From Saccoglossus kowalevskii (taxonomy: Eukaryota > Hemichordata > Enteropneusta > Harrimaniidae), in NCBI RefSeq assembly GCF_000003605.2, contig NW_003122909.1, forward strand, positions 341,362 through 352,067: DNA of 10,706 nucleotides, written 5' to 3'. Both the position numbers and the translations under genes were made by a program. Under the pieces are notes generated by a model. That model was not told where the DNA came from and searched no databases. It was given only the letters and a program-made list of their open reading frames with translations. Shown here in pieces: positions 1 through 7,300 of this stretch. Numbering within the stretch: position 1 is the stretch's first letter; every line of letters starts with the position of its first letter.

Positions 1-606
1 ACTAATACCATTTCAATCGGCGACGGATATGCTATACAATTGATTTTTAAAAGTACGACAGTTGAGTTGAGCTCCGTGATATGGCTGTTAGGACAGCTGA
101 TTGTAATACCCCCTAAGTTAGCGTCACTGTGTCTGCGTCAAAAAGATGACAATTCGGTCGGAAAAGATGCGCAAGCAAAGAAAACTTAAACTAAACATAA
201 CGAATTACTCCAAATTATACACAAACTGTCCAGAATTATTCAGAATTATGAGATTTATTGATTTGTGAAGAAAAATAATAACAAAAAGCAAGAGAACGTT
301 GGTTTTAATTTTCCCGGGTACCAAAATAGTGGCAAATACCGAAGTTGCGTCCAGGTCAAACCTCATACTTGTGATTGCCATTAGATGAGCGCATTGGATT
401 GTGGGAAAATCAATGTTTATCAACACAAATGTCGCACATGCGCAGCGCGACGACTGCCGCCCTTCAGATGTGACGAAATATGTTTTCTACATCACATTAT
501 AAATGACATACTCAGGCTGCCTTTTAAAGATATTAAATAGCAGCGGATTCTTCTACCCACGTCATTTAGTTCAAATGTACACTCTTATCTGTTTCAAGGG
601 GAAACA

Positions 607-659
607 TTGCTCATCATTTACAACAATAATTGTTTTCATCTAATTTGCTTGATGAGCAA
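607..659. repeat. Nested inverted repeat (10-bp arms around a 13-bp palindrome)
   Basis: TTGCTCATCA at 607-616 is matched exactly by its reverse complement TGATGAGCAA at 650-659. Inside the 33-nt spacer is a second palindrome, AACAATAATTGTT at 622-634, perfect around a central A. Together they could form a stem with an inner hairpin. No coding sequence or known element is attached, so its role is unknown. Confidence 0.6.
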
Positions 660-1073
660 AATTGTGCTTGTCATTTTCCTACCTCCGTGCTGTGGCGACT
701 TTCTTCGTCGGGGTGGTTACGAATGAGGAGCCTGAGTATCAAGTCGTTTCGTGAACTGAACAACTTGAAGGGACGTTTAGCAAAATTGTTATTGAAATAG
801 TCGACCAAATATTAATAAGAATGGGGATCAGATAAAAACATCATGATTTATACAGTGTAAACGTGCGTGTAAGTTTGTAATCGGCGAGTGTAACCTGGCA
901 ACGGGTGGCAACATCACGCCTGTCTCATATAATACAGCGCGGCGTCCTTGATGTGTTTACACTGTTTATTATTTGGGTAGACATTTGTTCTAGGTGAGAG
1001 AACTGTTAGCTAATTACGTGTACATCCAGGTGTTTTTCACCTTGGATGGGGAGGACAGCAGAACGATTTGACT

Positions 1074-1265
1074 CCAGAAACTAGTCTCCTGTGGCTGGGA
1101 TTTGTTAGACTTTGCATACAGTCTCTTGTTTATTTTTTGTTGAAACCCGAATTTCGCGGCAACTCGCGTTTCGACATTTCTAAATTCCAATAACATATTA
1201 TTATATTGAAAACAACAACAACAACAACAAATAAACAAGACACTGTATGCAAGTATAGTTTCTGG
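1074..1265. repeat. Decayed long inverted repeat, MITE- or foldback-like
   Basis: The segment 1112-1134 pairs with 1230-1252 as reverse complements at 22 of 23 positions. Further out, CCAGAAACTA (1074-1083) pairs exactly with TAGTTTCTGG (1256-1265). The left arm carries 28 nt between its two matching blocks, but the right arm only 3 nt, so one arm has lost or gained about 25 nt. The two arms enclose a spacer of about 95 nt with an AAC tract at its right end. No transposase and no clear target-site duplication were seen. A non-autonomous foldback element or an old inverted duplication would both fit. Confidence 0.6.
1211..1228 (+). repeat. (AAC)6 microsatellite
   Basis: There are six uninterrupted AAC units, flanked by further A residues. 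The tract sits just inside the right arm of the inverted repeat at 1074-1265. Confidence 0.9.
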
Positions 1266-3636
1266 AATGTTACGACGTTCCCGTTTGTATAAAATTTGAC
1301 AGTTTCCGGTAGCCCTAATCGATAAAATGAACTTAGTTATGATGTTTTATTTAAACAAACCTGATAACAATTAAATTAGCTTTCTTTTTGGTATTTGACA
1401 CATGCTCAGATTTATTTATTTTTGTATACAGATTTAGGATAAAGAAAATCGTATAGGTTATTATCACATGGCGGGTTTTCCGCGTCGAACAGGTATCACC
1501 GTGACCGTCATATGCCTATCAATGGGCTCACTTCCTCAGGCTGTATCAATGTGGACGGTGTCCCATGGCGTATACTTGAAAACTATATTACCTTATTTAA
1601 TAACTTGTTATCTTTTGAATGTTAGTATCAGTATAACCATGGCAACGCTTACTAGCCAAATAAGCGTTCCGTAAATTCAAACAAAACTACATTCGTTTTT
1701 CTCAAACCATCAAATGTGACTGCGCATCTCAGTTTATTTATATCAACGATTCCATTTTGTCCACTGCAACGGTTATCTTCACAAAAACAAGTATCAGTTT
1801 TGGAGTCCCCCAAAGGTCACAATAGAAATAAAATTGATACGACGGTTCCCTGAAATCACCATTTTCATTGTTGCAAAACGTAGCGTGATTCTATTTATGT
1901 GTATCTGTATCTGAATTTTATGTACATGTATAAGTAAAAAGTCTAATGGCACCCATGCCAACAACTTGAAGATTTTATTTTATTATTTTGTCAATGAAAA
2001 GGCATATAATGCAAATAATATAAATAATTGATCCCGTGAAAAAAAACAGTATGCGAATCTCAAAACTCCAAGTTTACATGTAAACTCCGGAAAATTGTTT
2101 CCTACACAGTAACCAAGAATACCGAGACGCTAATTGACCTTACGTGAACTTTTCGAGTTCAGTTGGCCGACCGTACTATAGAGGCTGGTACTGTAGAGCA
2201 TGCTGGGTATAGAACTTATGCTCAGGCTTGTAAACTAGGAATTGAACAGTCTCTGTGATAGTAATTAAAATAAACCCAATGTACTAACGGCCGTTCCACT
2301 CATTTCAGTTCTGCAAATTCCATTGCTTGAATCCGGGTCAATGTTCTCCGAGCAGCCACTTAAAATTAAATGAGACGGGACTATAAACTATAAAAGACAA
2401 TAGAAAGCATGTTTCCTGGAGCCTATGACTTTCCAATTTCAGATCGACCGTGACAACCATCGTCCTTTAAAATTTCTGTGAAATGCCCACATACCTATAT
2501 ATGCCCTGGAATGACTTGATATTTATAAAAAATTAGAATATTATAATTATAAATCTTATTAAAGTAAAATTGACAATATTCCGAGTTGTAACCCAGCCAC
2601 TTCCGGCAAAGGGAGAAAGTAATGAAAGTGCGTGTTTCTTCTTCTAGACTATCGATAAAGAGCTATTTCATTTAGAACAACGATTACCAAATATTATCTA
2701 CAATATATCTATCCTACAACTGACGGGCGTTTATAAACTACTAGTATTATAGTGGATTTCCCAGGGGTCAGGCGTTGATGACTGTTTACGATTTGGTCAG
2801 TCCTTTTATTGCGCAGCATGAATTGTGTAATGTTATGCAGCTATAACATGATATTGTTGTTGTGTATTTGTACTTGGGCCCGGAAAAATAAATAACATAG
2901 GAACTATTTACCATTAACGTTGTTTTTCAGTGACAGCATTCAACCATGGAGGTATAAACATAGCCATGAAATGTACGTACAACATCATTATTGTTATTAT
3001 TTAGAAACGATCACGCGTTCAACAAAGAAACAATGATGTGTTACAAAAACACATGAAAAAAGAAAGAAAAATAAACAAACACTCAAACTGGCTAGAAGAA
3101 TAAAGTCATAAAATTTAACCTCACTTATCCTTTCGTGGACATATTTTTTCCGTTGGAATGTTGCTGCAAAAATTCAACTACACATTCTATGGACCAAATC
3201 ATTCCCCGTTATATACAGGTCCTCGTCAAAAATGAAAATACTTATTGCGGGTTTATTTTGTTAAATTTTCGGAAAAGGTTTACGCGAAGCGTCTGCCCCG
3301 CAACTTGAACACCGTCCAGGGCCCGACTCAGGATGCTATACATAAAACTAGTTCGAATAAAAACCAAAAATGGCAAACCAAAAGATTTTCCGCTTTTTTT
3401 AGAAATTTGGTAGTTTACGCTATAAAGGGCAAAGTAAAATGGAAAATAACGTCGTGTCACAAACACGTACAAGGTAGTTCATCAACAAAAAAATACTTCA
3501 ATAAAGTGTGTGCGCGTTGTCCTTGTATTAGGACAGGTTATGATTTAAATCTAAAATGCAGTTGTTTTATCGACAGGTATTAAAAGCCGCTGTGCAATTG
3601 AATGGATTTACTATTTGATGCCCTTGGAGAAGAAGA

Positions 3637-3664
3637 GACCTTGAAAAAGGCGGCACGACCTTGA
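3637..3664 (-). promoter_or_regulatory. Two spaced nuclear-receptor-like half-sites
   Basis: GACCTTGA occurs at 3637-3644 and again at 3657-3664, exactly 20 bp apart, or about two helical turns on the same face. Read on the minus strand, each is TCAAGGTC, the extended half-site core bound by ERR/NR5A-type receptors. They lie about 700 bp upstream of the GADD45 start codon. The motif matches are seen directly. Binding is inferred, and chance occurrence is possible. Confidence 0.25.
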
Positions 3665-3875
3665 ATGGAAAAAAATCATATACAATCACATTGCTCTTGC
3701 CTTTAACAATACAGTACTACGCAATATGCTTTCAATAGTGTCAATAACATTGAAGAATCAGTTTACATGTTGAAATTTCTGACGGCTATTTCGTCGTGTA
3801 TACCGATCGTGCAAACGGCGCGGGCAATGACACTGTGGGTATTCCCCGACACACATGACGAGCACATGACCTAAC

Positions 3876-3900
3876 TGGTGACAGGCAGTTCTCGTCACCA
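3876..3900. repeat. Short hairpin
   Basis: TGGTGAC at 3876-3882 pairs exactly with GTCACCA at 3894-3900 across an 11-nt loop. It is not followed by a T-run and no gene ends here, so I give it no function. Confidence 0.5.
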
Positions 3901-4010
3901 TTGGCTTACAATACAAAAGAGACTTTAGGAGATTTTACCCTCTGATCAGAGCAAAACAAAGTGTAAATCGATATTTTTTTCAAACAGTTTCTATTTTTCA
4001 TATTTGCAAA

Positions 4011-4018
4011 TATAAAAA
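4011..4018 (+). promoter_or_regulatory. Candidate TATA box of the GADD45 gene
   Basis: TATAAAAA lies 337 bp before the start codon at 4355. If used, transcription would begin near 4040 and give a leader of about 315 nt. The surrounding DNA is itself AT-rich, so similar strings are expected by chance. No clear CCAAT box was found nearby. The true start site cannot be placed from sequence alone. Confidence 0.3.
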
Positions 4019-4117
4019 TAATATAAATGGTGCCTAAACCCAAGTTTCGGGGATGATACTGCTGGGAAAAGGGTGCGAACGTTTGCAAAATACACACGAT
4101 TTAAACATTAGAGCTTC

Positions 4118-4262
4118 ATGCTAATTTTGTGGGTCAAATCAAAATGGAAATTTGCTAATCTACATAAACACAATCAACCAGTCAGAGACAGCCTAATCGG
4201 ATATGTCATCATCCGTACAGAAAAACGTTTTTGCCCACGTTGCAAATTCCAGCATGAAATAA
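4118..4262 (+). other. Upstream ATGs and short uORFs in the probable 5' leader
   Basis: Three ATGs precede the chosen start. The one at 4118 is in frame with the GADD45 start and has no intervening stop, so it would add 79 residues. The one at 4144 opens a four-codon uORF ending in TAA at 4156-4158. The one at 4203 opens a 19-codon uORF ending at 4262. The 79-residue extension has no resemblance to GADD45 proteins, so I treat this stretch as leader. Whether the ATGs are in the mRNA depends on the unmapped transcription start. Confidence 0.4.
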
Positions 4263-4354
4263 ACCACGGAGCGAGTAACAGTGTATTAGTTTGTTCCTCA
4301 AATTTCTTCTTTCGCAAACGGATTGCGACTGCTAGCGAACACGGATTACACAAA

Positions 4355-4398
4355 ATGACACTCGAAGACGGCGAACAAACACAACAGCATCGCACAGA
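4355..4398 (+). CDS. GADD45: GADD45 coding exon 1
   Basis: This exon gives 14 codons plus two bases, starting MTLEDGEQTQQHRT. It ends at a strong donor, AGA|GTGAGT, in phase 2. From memory of the human GADD45A gene, exon 1 also ends about 44 coding bases after the ATG in the same phase. That supports both the start choice and homology of intron 1. Reading straight through the donor meets a TGA two codons later, so splicing is required. Confidence 0.88.
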
Positions 4399-7300
4399 GT
4401 GAGTAGATCATTTTATTTCTGCTTTCCATCTCGTATTCGACTCGCTCCATGTCTACGTTGGATGACTCAACGTTTTCAAAACGTTTCGCCATAACAATGC
4501 CGACCGCTTCGCCAGTGAGTTGTGCGCCAGCCGGCCCCAAAAACGACTTGATTCGAGAGTATAGTCTGAAAATATAAGCTTGTTTTAGCGAAAAAAAAAA
4601 CATCGTTATCATCATCTTGTCGAAACTGTCATCATGCTAGTTGTTCTCGATCGACAAGAAGTGGCATTTAAAAACTTGCATGTTCCGACTTGCTCGGCGT
4701 AAATATGTATGATGTCAAGACAACCTTGCTTTCTTGCACCATGCATTACGTTTATGTAGCCGGAAAAATGTGAAATCATGATTGTTTCTATTGAGAAAAA
4801 TCCGTTTTAGGTGGTATAGTTTATGAACAAATTTCGAAACGCGAGGTACATGCAATCCGTCAGTGGTATTGCATACCGGGTCACGCGCACGACGTAAGTG
4901 GTGGAATCTGATGGGCGGGGTAGTGGGTCGAGTATTTCCGGTAGCACCTAGTTTTCTAAATAACTGCGTACCAGCCGACTGCACTAGTGGGCGGTCAGAC
5001 CACTTCCGCAGATCTAGATCGAGCGCAAAAACGTTTATTTGCCGCGTTTATGTGATGGATTTCCCTGTGTCGGTAAAGACTAATTCAGTAATTGTTTCAG
5101 GACGTCTTAATAGCATGGTGTCACCGATACTTCCGCATAAATTATACTAGAAAATTGTCATAGCGGGAAAGATGTGTACACGAATTATTTTAATTCAACA
5201 GGAAACATAAGTTAACAATCTGTTTTCTTGGCTTTTACAGTAATTCTCAGATGGATATCGCTGAAGCACTCTCCCACGTTTTGGGGAAGGCCAATGAAGA
5301 GGACAGACTTACAAAGGGAATTTACGAGTGCGCGACATTGCTCGGAAAGTGAGTATCCATTGTTTGCTTGAACTCGTTAATGTAATACCAAGAAACGTCG
5401 TGTTGACGTGAGCCGGACATCCTGAAATGGAAAATTGTGAAAAAGTTGGCTTTCTGCCAGGTGATTTCAAATGTATTCGCTGATGAAGGGTCATAGTTGC
5501 TACATACAGTGAGTTTACTTCTGTTTTGACAACATGTTGCTCGTTTTGCGAGGTAAATATTCTGATGTTTCAGAAGACGGTAGTAGTAATGTGTGTATTG
5601 CATCATTTCAACAACTACGCAGTTTATTTTGCTGCATTGACCATGGCATGCTATTGTAGACAATTGAAAGTTAATTATTATTAGGTAGCCAGAAAAACTT
5701 CATAAAAAGTTAAGTGTTGCTTACTTGGTTGTGTGTAAACAATTTTTAAAGTCAAGGTCATGTACAGTAATTGATTACAATTTATAAACTTGTCTGTCTC
5801 CAGACTATTACATCAATGGTTTTAATAAGATTTTCGTTATGTTTTACAGAGACCCGGAGAGTGTTTTTCTATGTCTGTTGACTGATAACTGTACTGGCGA
5901 TGTAGCGTTGCATATGCATTTCACGTTGATGAAAGCCTATTGCTGGGAGAACGAAATACGACTGATGCTGGTAAGTGAGAAAGTTTTGACATAAAAAAAA
6001 AAAAAATGATTGCATCAGATACAAATAGAAAATGACTTAATTATTACCCTGGATTTCATAGTGCATAGGTGTAATTGTTTGGGTGTGTCCCATTGGCATT
6101 GAGCTTATACTTAGGATATTAATATGCAAGTCCTCAGATAAAAAATTAAAAATTACTTCACAAAGTTTGTTCTAATTTACAATTCCTATTTTGGACTTGT
6201 GGGGGCTGGATGATGTTTATTGCTAGCATTCAATAGTAAAATAGCTGAGTAAAAGAAAAAAATTGCTGACAGACATTTTTTTTTTCAATTGTTTTGGTCA
6301 AAGGCCCTCACCCCTGCCACTCTTTCAACAATACTGGAATCAATTCTGCTGCATCAACAGTATTTTAGATATGGTGTTTTCCCAACTAGATTGTTTGCAT
6401 TCAAGATAACAATTATTGCATTGAACTATGCAAATATAATTTGTCTCGTTTGCAATTTAAAAATGACTACATTAAAAGAGAACAATGTCGAAACATTTGC
6501 ACTAAGCTAAGGTGTGGTCGCAATGCAAACTAGTTTTTAATACAGTGTAATGGAAAATTAGGATAATTGGTATGTTTTTTTGGGTGTGGTTCATTTCCGA
6601 ATTGGTTTAAACCTGCATAAATTGTTGCAACCGATAAATATACCTCTTTGTTAGCTCCTCCATCTGTCAGGCGTTTGTCTGGGTTAGATGATGTGATCAT
6701 AAATCAAAGCCATCTCAGATCAGTCTATTAACTATTTTTTACCCCTACTTTAAAATTACCTTATTTAGGTCATGTTTCAGGTAACCCCCTCCCTTCCCCC
6801 ATAAAATAAAGATTTGGAAAAATATCTGATTGATGTTAATTATGATTTTTAGAAAGGGGGATGGTGATGTAATCAGAAACGGCTTTAACATAAAATGTAT
6901 TCGCTGAAACAGGACGCTGTGACATCAGAAAGTTTGCCACAATGGTGTCAGTCACGACTTGTTGCACACCCTTTCACATCTGTCCACATGCCATTAGCAA
7001 TGTAGTGTCCTAAATCAGAACAGAGGGGTGTCAGTCTCTTTTGTGTTGTTTGTATTTTGTTGTAGTTACTCCCTTCCGTTGACGTCAATTGTCTCATTTG
7101 CATGACAATAGCTTTGACTGAGGTGACCTTTTTATGAACAGGGGGGCAAAGAAAATAGCCTTCGTTTAAGAATGTTATTGTACTATGTTTAGAAACCCAG
7201 ATTCCAAAAATAACTACTGCAAATTAAGCTATTGTAGGTTTCTTGCTCATCTGATGTAAATAGACCTGTTGTTTCCATGGTAACAATACTAACATTGTCC

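Larger units (their letters stand above)
1..4010. other. Upstream intergenic DNA, no recognisable gene
   Basis: I found no exon, RNA gene or transposon protein that I can support here. The longest open frames are short (61 to 112 codons). They lie in AT-rich DNA and show no family motif. One of them (3245-3583) opens with TTG rather than ATG. The sequence holds scattered palindromes, an (AAC)6 tract, homopolymer runs and isolated transcription-factor-like motifs, listed separately where they stand out. A short unrecognised exon of a neighbouring gene could be hidden here. Confidence 0.6.

Noticed and set aside
205-426. Minus-strand 73-codon ORF below an NRF1-like string (GCACATGCGC at 433-442)
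   Set aside because: This is tempting as the first exon of a divergent gene, but the protein is unrecognisable and I see no convincing donor. The NRF1 match is partial.
1633-1646. X-box-like CCATGGCAAC
   Set aside because: The left half-site breaks the consensus at its first base and no gene is recognisable nearby.
1468-1674. 68-codon ORF with a hydrophobic middle
   Set aside because: No signal-peptide layout or family motif, and AT-rich surroundings. It is within the range of random open frames.
3245-3583. 112-codon ORF
   Set aside because: It opens with TTG, has no recognisable domain, and overlaps another open frame on the other strand. It looks like chance.
3602-3664. Small acidic ORF beginning MDLLFDALGEEE
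   Set aside because: Only 20 codons, with no splice donor at its end and no known match. The helix-like composition is not enough.
4672-4695. Two-decamer p53-like site in intron 1
   Set aside because: Each decamer (spacer of four bases) has one mismatch, which is too weak to separate from background without conservation data.
4863-5150. 95-codon ORF inside intron 1
   Set aside because: Lies wholly in a well-supported intron, overlaps an equally long minus-strand frame, and has no family features.
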